NCBI RefSeq assembly: GCF_902141845.1
Contig: NZ_CABFPH010000038.1
Span: 1-49,342 of the forward strand
Direction: 5' to 3'
DNA length: 49,342 nucleotides
Origin: Methylobacterium symbioticum
GTDB lineage: Bacteria > Pseudomonadota > Alphaproteobacteria > Rhizobiales > Beijerinckiaceae
The notes below the pieces were generated by a model. The model saw nothing but the letters and a program-made list of their open reading frames with translations. It was not told where the DNA came from and did not search any database. A program made the position numbers and the translations under genes. This document shows, one piece after another, positions 16,376 to 25,103 of the stretch; position 1 is the stretch's first letter; each line of letters begins with the position of its first letter.

Positions 16376-17330
16376 ATGCGCCGCTTGCTTGCATCCATCG
16401 CCGTAATGGGCGCCCTCGCGACCGGCGCGTCGGCCGCGGAGCCCTGGCAGGACGCCATCGCCACGGGTCTCGGGAAGCCCGGGACCGCGATGCCGGGCGG
16501 GGTCTACCGCGTGGGGCTGCCCCGGACCGACATCAAGATCACCCTCGACGGCGTGACCCTGACGCCGTCCCTCGCCCTTGGCTCCTAGCTGGCCTTCGTG
16601 CGGCATGGGGGCGGGAACGGGGTCATGGTCATGGGTAACTCGTCCTGACCGAGGACGAGGTCACCCGGTGATGAAGCACCTCGTCCAGAAAGGGGGCGAG
16701 ATCACTGCCATCCACAACCACCTGCTGCGGGCCTCGCCGAGCACCCTCTACATGCACGTCTCCGGGCATGGAGATCCCGGCAAGCTCGCCACCGTCCTGG
16801 CGGGGGCGCTGGGCGCCAGCCGGACGCCCTTCGGCGGCGCGACCGTCGGTGGCACCTCGCCGCCCGGGTCACCCGGACCAGCCCTGGTCGGCGAGGGCCC
16901 GGTGCCGGCGAAGGCGACCGCGCCTGACCAGACGCTCGACCTCAACACGGCGGCCATAGACGCGGCCATCGGGCGCCAGGGCAGGATCAATGGCGGCGTC
17001 TACGCCGTGAGCGTGCCGCGCTCGGAAGCCCCGAAGGACCACGGCATGGTGGTGCCGGAGGCCATGGGCTCGGCGATCGCCATCAACTTCCAGCCGACCG
17101 GCGACGGCAAGGCGGCCATCACCGGGGACTTCGTGCCGAACGCCGACGAGGTGAACCCGGTCATCAAGGCTCTGCGAGGCAACGGCGTCGAGGTCGTCGC
17201 CCCGCACAACCATATGCTCGCTGACGAGCCGCGGTTGTTCTTCATGCACTTCTGGGCCAACGACGACGCGGGCAAGCTCGCGAAAGGCCTTCGCGAGGCG
17301 CTCGACCAAGTGAAGGTCGCGAAGGGCTGA
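16376..17330 (+). pseudogene. Broken DUF1259 (LppY/LpqO-like) secreted protein
   Basis: The gene starts at ATG 16376 with a signal peptide (RRLLASIAVMGALATGASA) and the DUF1259 opening (VYRVGLPRTDIKITLDGVTL). At 16586-16588 TAG replaces the Trp codon of the family's GSW(L/V)AF. About 70 bases later one base is missing around ATGGGTAACTCG (expected MGDLVLTEDEV), and a second is missing at GTCACCCGGTGATG (expected TPVM). The two deletions together explain why the rest of the gene continues in the frame that ends at 17330. That part holds the remainder of the first half (ITAIHNHLLRASPS) and a full second half (VVAPHNHMLADEPRLFFMHF). The product would not be made whole unless these are sequencing errors. 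Confidence 0.87.
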
Positions 17331-17862
17331 TGCGAGGGAGCATCGCCATGGTGGCGATGTCGGTGAACCTCAAGGCGGCGGTGCCTCGCGGTCGTAGTGG
17401 CTGGTTCAGGCATCGTAGCCCTTCCGGCGACGGTTCCGCTGGCAAGCGCCGCCGGATGCGTGGGCACGTCCTGTTCCATGGATCAGCGGGAACGGAGCGC
17501 CGATGACCCGGCGATGGCTACCGAATGGCCGAGATGGAGCGCGAAGCTGCCGCCCGAAGCCCGGCCTTATGCGCACAGACAGAGGCTGTTCTCGGACGTC
17601 GAACAGGCGGACAGGCGTCAAAGGCCCGACGACGACATTCCGAAGCTTCAGGCTCAATGCCGATGGCGGTCGTCCGTGTAAGACATGACCCGTAGTGCAC
17701 AACGCCAAATCAGCAAGAGTATCAATTACTCTTAGCGCTCAACCAAATAGAGGCCTGTCGATCGCAGTGATTCCTTTTTTCGGTCGCAGCAAGTGAAGTC
17801 CGGCTTGCTTGATCCCGAAAGAGCTTGGTTTTGGTCGGATCAGCATCTGCCGGCGGTGGGCG
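17331..17862. other. 532 bp without a recognisable gene; weak hairpin
   Basis: No frame here has protein character. An AT-rich inverted repeat, AAGAGTA (17715-17721) and TACTCTT (17727-17733), lies between the broken DUF1259 gene and the allophanate hydrolase gene, which face each other. It might act as a weak terminator, but it lacks a T-run. Confidence 0.4.
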
Positions 17863-19665
17863 TCAGGCCGCGCGGTCTGCGACGTAGCGGCGCCAGCTGC
17901 CGAGATGCGTGATCTCCTCGGCCCCCGCGACGCCCGCCGCCTCGACGAGAAAGCCCTTCGGCCGGGTGCCGTCGGACAGGTGCAGCGTGCCGATGCCGAG
18001 CGGCGCCGGGATGCCGGACACGAAATCCCCGAAGCCAGCGGTCGGCAAAGCCCAGACCTCGGTGTCGATCGTCCCGCCCCTGCCGTCCGCGGTGCGCAGC
18101 AAGCCGGGCCGTGTCGGGGGACCGCCGGGTAATGCGTACAGCTTGTATCTCGGCTCAGTCGTCACAGCCCTCAGGAAGCGGGCGCCGCGCTCCGTCAGCT
18201 CGCGGTTGAGGGGGAGCCCCGACAGGTGTGCGCCAACGACGGCGATCTCGATCTCGCCGGGCCGAGCCCTGGACGGCCCAATCTTCGCAGACGGCACAGC
18301 CGCGGTGGTCACGCCGACGGTCGGCCCGCAGGCCGCGTGAAGGCGTGCGCCGACCGCTGCCAGCAGGCCATCGTGGCCCCGCGGGCCGAGCAAGGTGACG
18401 CCTGACGGGAAGCCGTCGGTGCGTGGAAACCCCGGCACTGCCAAGGCGCACCAGTCGAGCAGGTTCACGAAGTTGGTGTAGGTGCCGAGTTCGGCGTTCG
18501 GCCCGATCGGATCGGCTTCGACGTCCGCGGCAGTGCGAGGTCGCGGAAAGGTCGGAACGGCCAGCACGTCCACCGATCCCCAGACCGTTTCCGCGGCGCG
18601 GCGCCGCTCGGCCAGCCGGTACAGGCCGGCGAAGGCATCGGCGGCCGTGTGAACGACGGCGCCCGCGATCACCGCTCGGGTGGTCGGGTGCAGGATCTCG
18701 GGACGGTCTTCCATCACCGCACGGATCGCGGCGTAGCGCTCGGCGACCCACGGGCCATCGTAGAGCAGGTCCGCGACCGCGAACATCGGTGCGAGATCGA
18801 CCGGCAAGCCGGGGCCTACGATCGCTTCGAGTTCGCCGAGTGTTGCGTCAAAGGCCACCTCCGAGAGCGGATCGCCGCCGAAGCGGCGCCCCCCGGCATC
18901 TGGCACCCCGAGGCGCACGCCGGAGGGCAACCCGGCCGGAGCGGGCGCCACCGGCAGAGGCCGCGACCACGGGTCGAGGGGGTCGTAGCCGGCCATGGTC
19001 CGGAAGGCCGCATCGGCATCGGCGACCGTACCGGCGAAGATCGAGAGAGTATCCAGCGTCCGGCAGGCCGGCACCATGCCGCGGCTCGACACGGCTCCGA
19101 GTGAGGGCTTGAGCCCGACGATGTTGTTCAGGCCGGCCGGGACGCGCCCCGACCCCGCCGTGTCGGTGCCGACGGCGAACGCAACGATCCCGCGGGCGAC
19201 CGCCACCGCCGACCCGCTGCTGGAGCCGCCTGGCACGTAGGTCGGATCGCAGGCATTGCGCGGCGCCGGGTAGGGCGTGCGCAGCCCGACGAGCCCCGTG
19301 GCGAACTGGTCGAGGTTGGTCTTGCCGATCAGAATTGCTCCGGCGGCGAGAAGGCGCGCGACTGCGGGCGCGGTCTCGTCGGGGGTGTAGGCGAATCCTG
19401 GGCAGGCGGCGGTGGTCGGCAGCCCGGCCACGTCGACGTTGTCCTTGACCGCGAAGGGCACGCCCCAGAGCGGCTTCTTGACCGGGTCGAACGGGCCGAG
19501 CGCCGCGGCTGCCGCCATCGCCGCGGCCTCCGGCACCAGAGAGATGAAGATACCAGGATCGTCGGCCGCCGCGAGGCGCCGGTAGGCCTCTATCACCGCA
19601 TCGCGCGCGTCGAGGCCGGCCGCATAGGCCGCATGCAGTGTGGGGATCGTCGGGAACGGGGGCAC
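17863..19665 (-). CDS. atzF: Allophanate hydrolase (AtzF type)
   Basis: 600 residues from GTG 19665, chosen because AGGAG lies five bases upstream and because the longer frame (GTG 19758) would overlap the deacetylase gene. Residues 1-450 are an amidase-signature domain: K74 (FAVKDNVDVAG), the GGSSSGSAVAVA loop near 147-158 with the bridging serine, and the nucleophile S172 (GTDTAGSGRVPA). The last 150 residues are the small AtzF C-terminal domain (EIAVVGAHLSGLPLN, RYKLYALPG, GFGDFVSGIPAPLGIGT). The enzyme splits allophanate to two ammonia and two carbon dioxide. No urea carboxylase gene is nearby, so the allophanate probably comes from biuret-like or ureide breakdown rather than urea. It is the last gene of the operon. 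Confidence 0.94.
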   Translation of the reverse strand: MPPFPTIPTLHAAYAAGLDARDAVIEAYRRLAAADDPGIFISLVPEAAAMAAAAALGPFDPVKKPLWGVPFAVKDNVDVAGLPTTAACPGFAYTPDETAPAVARLLAAGAILIGKTNLDQFATGLVGLRTPYPAPRNACDPTYVPGGSSSGSAVAVARGIVAFAVGTDTAGSGRVPAGLNNIVGLKPSLGAVSSRGMVPACRTLDTLSIFAGTVADADAAFRTMAGYDPLDPWSRPLPVAPAPAGLPSGVRLGVPDAGGRRFGGDPLSEVAFDATLGELEAIVGPGLPVDLAPMFAVADLLYDGPWVAERYAAIRAVMEDRPEILHPTTRAVIAGAVVHTAADAFAGLYRLAERRRAAETVWGSVDVLAVPTFPRPRTAADVEADPIGPNAELGTYTNFVNLLDWCALAVPGFPRTDGFPSGVTLLGPRGHDGLLAAVGARLHAACGPTVGVTTAAVPSAKIGPSRARPGEIEIAVVGAHLSGLPLNRELTERGARFLRAVTTEPRYKLYALPGGPPTRPGLLRTADGRGGTIDTEVWALPTAGFGDFVSGIPAPLGIGTLHLSDGTRPKGFLVEAAGVAGAEEITHLGSWRRYVADRAA

Positions 19666-19711
19666 GGCGGCTCCTGCGGTGGGTGCTGGCCGGTCGTTGC
19701 TGGGGGAGACC

Positions 19712-20626
19712 TCAGGCGTCGTCGCCGGTGCCGAGATACCAGTCGAGGATCTCGCCACCCTGCATGAACGTGACGTCGGACCGCGCCAGCAGCGCGTCGA
19801 GGAGCCGCTCCAGCAGGCCGATCCGGTGGGGGACTCCGGTGATGTACGGGTGGATGGCGAAACCCATCACCTTCGCGCCGCTGAGGGGCCCGTCGCCCGC
19901 GGCCTCCGCGCTGAGACGGTCGAGGTTGGCGAGCGCCCGCTCCACGAATTCGTCGGCGCGGTGGTGCTGGATGGCCAGCAGGGGGATGTCGTTCAGCTCC
20001 ACCGAGTAAGGCAGCGCCACGAGCGGCCCCGTGCACGTGGCGATCCGGCATGGCCGGTCGTCCACCACGAAGTCCCCGACGTATTCGAGCCCGGCTGCGC
20101 GCAGATGGTCGGGCGTGTCGAGCGTTTCGGTCAGGCCCGGGCCGAGCCAGCCGCGCGGAGCGACGCCCACGAAGTCCGCGATCGTCCCGACGGTGCGGGC
20201 GATCATCGCTGCCTCGTCGGCGACCCGGTGGGTCGGGACCTGATGGAAGCCGTGGGCCATGAACTCCCAGCCGGCATCCCGCGCCGCGGCCGCCACCCGC
20301 GGGTAGGCGGTGCAGACCGAGCCGTTGATCGACAGGGTCGGGCGGATCCCGCGGGCGGCGAAGGCTTCGAGGAAGCGCCAGAACCCGACCCGCATCCCGT
20401 ACTCGTGCCACGCCCAGTTCGGCAGGTCCGGCAACAGGCCTGCCGCCGTCGGCGGTACGAGAATCTGGCGTGGCATCGGGTTGTCGATCAGCCAGTGCTC
20501 GACGTTCACGACCGGCCAGACGGCCACGTGTCGCCCGCCCGGGAGGGCGAGCCGGGGGCGGTCCACGGCGGCGCGGTAGGCGAGCCGGTTCTCGGGCCGG
20601 CGGGGGTCGTCGGGGGCGGTCTCCAT
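19712..20626 (-). CDS. PuuE-like polysaccharide-deacetylase-fold hydrolase
   Basis: 304 residues from ATG 20626 with GAGG upstream. The fold is that of NodB/CE4 deacetylases, but the usual TFDDG metal motif is absent; instead there are VVNVEHW, RPTLSINGSV, WEFMAHGFHQ and FAIHPYITG, the pattern of the PuuE (metal-independent allantoinase) branch. PuuE relatives open cyclic ureides such as allantoin. Here the gene lies between a NitT/TauT-type transporter and an allophanate hydrolase, so a cyclic ureide or a substituted urea is a likelier substrate than a polysaccharide. The exact substrate cannot be told from sequence. Confidence 0.85.
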   Translation of the reverse strand: METAPDDPRRPENRLAYRAAVDRPRLALPGGRHVAVWPVVNVEHWLIDNPMPRQILVPPTAAGLLPDLPNWAWHEYGMRVGFWRFLEAFAARGIRPTLSINGSVCTAYPRVAAAARDAGWEFMAHGFHQVPTHRVADEAAMIARTVGTIADFVGVAPRGWLGPGLTETLDTPDHLRAAGLEYVGDFVVDDRPCRIATCTGPLVALPYSVELNDIPLLAIQHHRADEFVERALANLDRLSAEAAGDGPLSGAKVMGFAIHPYITGVPHRIGLLERLLDALLARSDVTFMQGGEILDWYLGTGDDA

Positions 20627-20634
20627 GGGATCCC

Positions 20635-21414
20635 TCACGCGGCCTTGGGGGCGTGGTGGCTGTGGAGCTGCGCCGCGAGCATCCGGCGCAGGTCGTTGAA
20701 GGCCGGGCTCGACACGTCCCGACGCCGCGGCAGGTCGATCCCATGGACCGCCTCGATTCGGCCGGGGCCGGGCGACATCATCACCACGCGATCGGCCAGG
20801 AAGATCGCCTCCTCGATGGCGTGGGTGACGAATAGGACGGTCAGCCCGGTGCGTGCCCACAGGTCGAGCAGCTCGTCCTGGAGGCGCTCGCGGGTCATGG
20901 CATCCAGCGCCCCGAAGGGCTCGTCCATCAGCACCACCTCGGCCTCGTTGGCGAGGACCCGGGCGATGGCGACCCGCTGCTTCATGCCGCCGGAGAGCTG
21001 ATGCGGGTGGGCGTCGGCGAACTTCTGGAGGCCGACCAGGGCGATGTAGCGCTCGGCCGTGTCGCGTACCTCGTCCGCCGGGCGACCCTGCGACTTCGGG
21101 CCAAAGCCGATGTTGTCGCGGACCGTCAGCCAGGGGAACAGGCCGTAATCCTGGAAGACCATCCCGCGGCTCGGGCCGGGCCCCGGGATCGGCTTGCCCC
21201 ACATCAGCGCCTCGCCGGCGGTGGGCGCCTCGAAGCCGGCGGCGATCCGCAGCAGCGTCGACTTCCCGCAGCCGGAAGCGCCGAGCAGGCAGACGAACTC
21301 GCCGCGACGGACCGTGAGATTGGCGTCTCGCAAGGCCTCGATCGGACGGCCCTTCGCCAGATAGGTCTTCGAGACCGCGCGCATATCGAGGATCGGGACT
21401 GTGGGGTCAGCCAT
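20635..21414 (-). CDS. ABC transporter ATPase, NitT/TauT family
   Basis: 259 residues from ATG 21414, with GGAG upstream; the start overlaps the permease end by 8 bp. Walker A GASGCGKST at 45-53, Q-loop VFQDYGLFPW near 87-96, signature LSGGM at 140-144 and Walker B VVLMDEPFGALD at 160-171 are all present. The sequence belongs with SsuB/TauB/NrtD-type ATPases that power uptake of sulfonates, nitrate, pyrimidine precursors or similar small anions. It works with the two genes upstream. Confidence 0.95.
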   Translation of the reverse strand: MADPTVPILDMRAVSKTYLAKGRPIEALRDANLTVRRGEFVCLLGASGCGKSTLLRIAAGFEAPTAGEALMWGKPIPGPGPSRGMVFQDYGLFPWLTVRDNIGFGPKSQGRPADEVRDTAERYIALVGLQKFADAHPHQLSGGMKQRVAIARVLANEAEVVLMDEPFGALDAMTRERLQDELLDLWARTGLTVLFVTHAIEEAIFLADRVVMMSPGPGRIEAVHGIDLPRRRDVSSPAFNDLRRMLAAQLHSHHAPKAA

Positions 21415-22255
21415 GGGACGGGCTCCAGGCGAGCAGGCGGCGGCCGAGGCTCATCACCAGCCAATCGGAGACGAAGCCGGCGGCGCCGATCACCGCCATG
21501 CCGCAGATCACGATCTCGGTGCGGGAGAGCTGGCGCGCCTCCATGATGATCGCGCCGAGGCCGGTCTGGACGCCGGTCATCTCGCCGACCACGATCACCA
21601 CCCACGCAAAGCCGAGCCCGAGGCGCAGGCCCGTGAAGATCGAGGGCAGCGCCGCCGGCAGAACCACCCGGGCGAACTGCGCCGGGCCCGTGCAGCCGAG
21701 CATGGCCGCTGCCTCGAACAGCCGCGGTTCGACCGAGCGCACGCCGAACACGGTGTTGACGAGGATCGGGTAGAACGCGCCAAGGAATACGAGGAAAAAG
21801 GCCGAGCGCGGACCGAGACCGAACAGGATCATCGCCAGCGGCAGCCACGCGGTCACAGGAACCGGCCGCAGGAGTTGCAGCAGGGGATCGAGTAGCGCCC
21901 GCGCCAGGGGCACGCGGCCGATCAGCAGGCCGAGCGGCAGGGCGGCCGCCGCGGCCAGGGCGAAGCCGCCATAGACGCGGGTGAGCGAGGCCGCGAGATG
22001 CGTCCACAGCGTGCCGCTGAACGCGTCGTCGTTGACGCCGCCGACTGCGAGGTCGCGCATCTCCGCCCACACCTCAGAGGGGGGCGGGATCAGACTATAG
22101 GGCCGGCCCGCGGTGGCGAGATGCCAGACGACGCCGAGCGCCACCGGCACCACGAGGGCGAGCGCCGGCCCACGCAGCCGGGCGAGAGAGGGACGGACGA
22201 CCCGGGGCGCCCCTTTCGCTATCGGCAGGATGCCTGCCTCGGCCCCGGTGCTCAC
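21407..22255 (-). CDS. ABC transporter permease, NitT/TauT family
   Basis: 282 residues from GTG 22255, which overlaps the stop of the substrate-binding gene as GTGA. Six hydrophobic segments and the permease coupling loop EAAAMLGCTGPAQFARVVLPAALPSIFTG (near residues 180-208) are typical of SsuC/TauC-like permeases. The protein forms the inner-membrane channel of the uptake system. Confidence 0.94.
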   Translation of the reverse strand: MSTGAEAGILPIAKGAPRVVRPSLARLRGPALALVVPVALGVVWHLATAGRPYSLIPPPSEVWAEMRDLAVGGVNDDAFSGTLWTHLAASLTRVYGGFALAAAAALPLGLLIGRVPLARALLDPLLQLLRPVPVTAWLPLAMILFGLGPRSAFFLVFLGAFYPILVNTVFGVRSVEPRLFEAAAMLGCTGPAQFARVVLPAALPSIFTGLRLGLGFAWVVIVVGEMTGVQTGLGAIIMEARQLSRTEIVICGMAVIGAAGFVSDWLVMSLGRRLLAWSPSHG

Positions 22256-23205
22256 GCGTCCCTCATCGCATCGACGAAGCGGGTGTCGATGAAGCCGGGC
22301 TCGGGCAGGCGGCGGATCTGCTTCAGCGCCAGCATGTGCTGGGCGTAGGCGCTGGCCTGCCGAACTTCGTCAGGCCCGAGCTTCCACGTCAGCTCGACGT
22401 TCGGCGCGGAGATCTCCAGTGCCTCGCGCTTCTGGCCGAGCTTGGCCACCGCCATCGCCACCATCGCGTCGCGGTCCTTGGCCGCGAAATCCGTGGCCTT
22501 GCGGTGGATCTCCAGCATGGTCCGCACCAGTGCTGGGCGCTCGGAGAGCGTGTCGCGGTGGGCCCCGAACACCATGTTCAGAGCGCCCATCTCGGTGCCG
22601 TAGGGATATTCCACGAGTTGCCCGACGCCCGAGGCGAGGCTGACGCCAGGACCGGGCTCGGCGCCGACGTAGGCGTCCACGTCGCCCCGGGCGAGGGCGA
22701 TGTGCATCTCCGAGAACGAAATGCGCACCGGGGTGATGTCCTTCACGGACAGTCCCTCCATCCGCATCCGCTCCAGAACGAAAACCTCCTGGGTGCTGCC
22801 CGGCCAGATCGCCACCCGCCGGCCCCTGAGGTCCTTGATCGCGCGGATGTCGGAGTCCTTCTTCGCGATCACCGCCATGCCGCGGTTGCAGGTCGAGGCA
22901 ATCACCGTGAGCGGCTCGCCCGCTGCGGCCCCGAGCGTCGCTGCGGCGATCCCGAACGTGCCGAAATCGACAGACTTGGTGACAACCGCGTTCTTGCACT
23001 CCGTCGGGCTCTCGAAGGGTACAACCTCCACCAGCACGCCCGCGGGGGTGAAGCGCTCGTAGAAGTGGGGCGCGATCGAGTGGATCAGCTTCAGAGATCC
23101 CATCCGGATCGTCACCGGCTTGGCCTGGGCCGAGGCGATACGGCCCGCCATGGGAGCGAGGAGGCCGGCCCCAAGGCCGGAAAGGATGGTGCGGCGGTGG
23201 ATCAT
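22252..23205 (-). CDS. ABC transporter substrate-binding protein, NitT/TauT family
   Basis: 317 residues from ATG 23205 with a strong AAGGAG eight bases upstream. The N-terminus (MIHRRTILSGLGAGLLAPMA) looks like a Tat or Sec signal, cleaved near ASAQA. The mature part has the two-lobe type II binding-protein pattern (VDFGTFGIAAATLGAAAGEPLT; AIKDLRGRRVAIWPGSTQEVF; GDVDAYVGAEPGPG). It captures the substrate in the periplasm. As first gene of the operon, it has the highest chance of high expression. The ligand is unknown; the downstream enzymes point to a ureide. Confidence 0.94.
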   Translation of the reverse strand: MIHRRTILSGLGAGLLAPMAGRIASAQAKPVTIRMGSLKLIHSIAPHFYERFTPAGVLVEVVPFESPTECKNAVVTKSVDFGTFGIAAATLGAAAGEPLTVIASTCNRGMAVIAKKDSDIRAIKDLRGRRVAIWPGSTQEVFVLERMRMEGLSVKDITPVRISFSEMHIALARGDVDAYVGAEPGPGVSLASGVGQLVEYPYGTEMGALNMVFGAHRDTLSERPALVRTMLEIHRKATDFAAKDRDAMVAMAVAKLGQKREALEISAPNVELTWKLGPDEVRQASAYAQHMLALKQIRRLPEPGFIDTRFVDAMRDA

Positions 23206-23227
23206 CGGACGGCTCCTTGAGGGTCCC

Positions 23228-23245
23228 GATATCTCGAAGGCTATC
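23228..23245. promoter_or_regulatory. Possible LysR binding site
   Basis: GATA and TATC are separated by 10 bp in the gap between the divergent ABC operon and the LysR gene. LysR-type regulators usually bind short inverted repeats of this size in such gaps. The arms are only four bases, so chance is possible. Confidence 0.3.
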
Positions 23246-23323
23246 CAGAGGGCGTGTTGCAGGCGAGTGCTGATTTTCGACGCAGCCGTTGCCTTTTACG
23301 AAACAGAGGCTCAGCATGGCCTC

Positions 23324-24259
23324 GTGAGGCACCAGCGCATCCTGACCTACGTGGCCGAGGTCGCCCGGGCCGGCTCGATCCGGCGCGCGGCGGAGCGCCT
23401 CAACATCACGCCGTCGGCCCTCACCCGTCAGATACAGGACGTCGAGTACGAGCTGGGCACCCCGATCTTCGAGCGGCTGCCGCAGGGGATGCGCCTCAAC
23501 GCGGCGGGCGAGTTGCTCGCCCGGCACATCCGCGATCAGGCTGCCGACCTCGACCGCGTGCGCTCGCAGATCGCCGACCTGTCCGGCGTGCGGCGCGGCC
23601 ACGTGGCGCTCGCGTGCAGCCAAGCCTTCGTCACGCAGACGGTGCCGGAGGAGGTGGAGGCCTACCGGGCGCGGTATCCTCAGGTGGGCTTCACGGTCCA
23701 GGTCCGTGATCACGCCCAGGCGGTGGCGGCCCTGACCGCCTTCGAGGCGGACCTCGCCCTCGTGCTGGAGCCGCCTCCCTCGGCGGATCTGCACCCGCTC
23801 TATTCCGGCCACCAGCCGCTCTGCGCGCTGATGCGGGCCGGGCACCCGCTGGCGGCGGTGGATGGTCCGGTGCGGCTGCGCGAGTGCCTCACCCACGCCC
23901 TGGCCTTGCCGGACCGCTCGCTGGCGATCCGGCACCACATCGAGCAGGCGCTGGCCCGCCGCGGCGTCGGGCTGCGCCCGGCGGTCGAGTCGGGCTCACT
24001 GGAGTTCCTGCGCAACCTCGTGCTGCGCGAGGATCTGGTCAGCCTTCAGATCCCGAGCGGCATCCCGGACGACCCGTGCCTGCGCAGCCGCCCAATCGAC
24101 GCCCGCGATCTCACACCGATGACGGTGTACCTTGCTCAGCTACGCGGACGTCTGCTCTCCGTGGCTGCAGCGAAGTTCGCCGACCAGCTCGCGGCCCGTC
24201 TCAACCGGCAGCCGCTCCAGGCGCGCGCGCGTGCGGAGCGGACATCCGAAGACGGCTGA
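23324..24259 (+). CDS. LysR-type transcriptional regulator of the ureide operon
   Basis: 311 residues from GTG 23324 (MRHQRILTYV), chosen because LysR proteins start about ten residues before the helix-turn-helix; GTG 23267 and the longer frame are alternatives without a better ribosome binding site. Residues 3-62 are the winged helix (GSIRRAAERLNITPSALTRQ, then ELGTPIFERLPQGMRLNAAG), and 85-290 the substrate-binding effector domain. LysR genes next to divergent operons usually control them in response to a pathway compound. Here that should be the transported ureide or a breakdown product. Confidence 0.9.
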   Translation: MRHQRILTYVAEVARAGSIRRAAERLNITPSALTRQIQDVEYELGTPIFERLPQGMRLNAAGELLARHIRDQAADLDRVRSQIADLSGVRRGHVALACSQAFVTQTVPEEVEAYRARYPQVGFTVQVRDHAQAVAALTAFEADLALVLEPPPSADLHPLYSGHQPLCALMRAGHPLAAVDGPVRLRECLTHALALPDRSLAIRHHIEQALARRGVGLRPAVESGSLEFLRNLVLREDLVSLQIPSGIPDDPCLRSRPIDARDLTPMTVYLAQLRGRLLSVAAAKFADQLAARLNRQPLQARARAERTSEDG

Positions 24260-24297
24260 TCGGCGCGGTCCCGGGAGCACCGGCTCGACAGGCCGGC

Positions 24298-24645
24298 TTA
24301 GGGCACCTCACGAAACTCCCGGCGACCGGGAGATCGCCCTCTGCGCATGACGGCGCAACGGGCGTTTTGGGAGAGACTCGCAAGAGTCAGGGACAAAAGC
24401 CGTTTGGCCTGAGCTTGGCAGATGAGGGCGCAGGCGAGGGGGGAGGCGAGGTGGAGGTCGGCGCGGCGCTCGTATCGGAGGGTGAGGCGGCGGAAGCGGG
24501 CGAGCCACGCGAGCGTGCGCTCGACGATCCAACGGTGGTGACCAGGCCGCACGTTGCTCTCGGAGCCGCGTCCGGCACTCGCGCCGGCAACGGCGATGAT
24601 CGTAGCCCTTGTCGGCGTGCAGCTTGTCGGGTCGCGGAGACCTGG
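24298..24645 (-). mobile_element. IS5-family transposase remnant
   Basis: The minus strand encodes the C-terminal part of an IS5-family DDE transposase: RPDKLHADKGYDHRRCRREC (near 24640-24580) continues after a frameshift with SNVRPGHHRWIVERTLAWLARF and RYERRADLHLASPLACALI, ending at 24298. The Glu in RWIVERT is the third catalytic acid. The N-terminal two thirds and the first two catalytic Asp are missing, so the element is dead. Hairpins at 24316-24332 (CTCCCGG-CGA-CCGGGAG) lie beside its end. Confidence 0.85.
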
Positions 24646-24749
24646 GTCCGCTACCTGCTTAGCGTCGATACGCTGGAGATGGCGAGCGCCTGCGGGATGC
24701 AGCTTTCCCCGCGCGTGAACGAGGGCGCCGCGATGTCGGCATGCATTGA

Positions 24750-24929
24750 ATGCGCCCCCGCGCGGCCCAAACGGTCGTGCCGATCATGGCCGCGTGGTTC
24801 TCGTTCGTGTTTGCTGTGAACGGGATGAACCGGGCGATGGGCAACCGCGACCTCTATCCCTTCGTGCCGGCCCCAGCGGTCATCGCCAAGCTCGCCTTCA
24901 TCCACGACCTCGTGCACGGCTGCGTCTGA
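24750..24929 (+). pseudogene. Fragment of a hydrophobic protein
   Basis: A 59-codon frame reads VVPIMAAWFSFVFAVNGMNR and continues with DLYPFVPAPAVIAKLAFIHDL. It is clearly more protein-like than its surroundings and contains one membrane-type segment. I do not recognise the family. Since it sits directly behind the IS5 remnant, it is probably the end of a gene cut by that insertion. Confidence 0.35.
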
Positions 24930-25051
24930 GACGACAGCACCTGTGCTACCGAGCGTTTATATCGGCTGCGGCTCACAATGGCTTGAAATCCGCCAACGAA
25001 CAGCCACGAAGAGCCAGCAGATGGACGTTTAGCGCTTGCAGCCGAACATTT

Positions 25052-25067
25052 GCCTTCAGCTGAAGGC
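25052..25067. promoter_or_regulatory. Perfect 16-bp palindrome
   Basis: GCCTTCAGCTGAAGGC is a perfect palindrome 36 bp upstream of the small gene starting at 25104. It may be an operator; no candidate regulator is adjacent. Confidence 0.35.
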
Positions 25068-25103
25068 CGTCGATCATGATGCGCAACACAATCAGGATTT
25101 CCC

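Noticed and set aside
19712..20626. Calling this gene a chitin or peptidoglycan deacetylase
   Set aside because: The TFDDG metal motif is missing and the context is ureide nitrogen metabolism; a PuuE-like role fits better.
22370..23938. 522-codon minus-strand frame across the substrate-binding and LysR genes
   Set aside because: It crosses two well-defined genes in other frames and has no domain.
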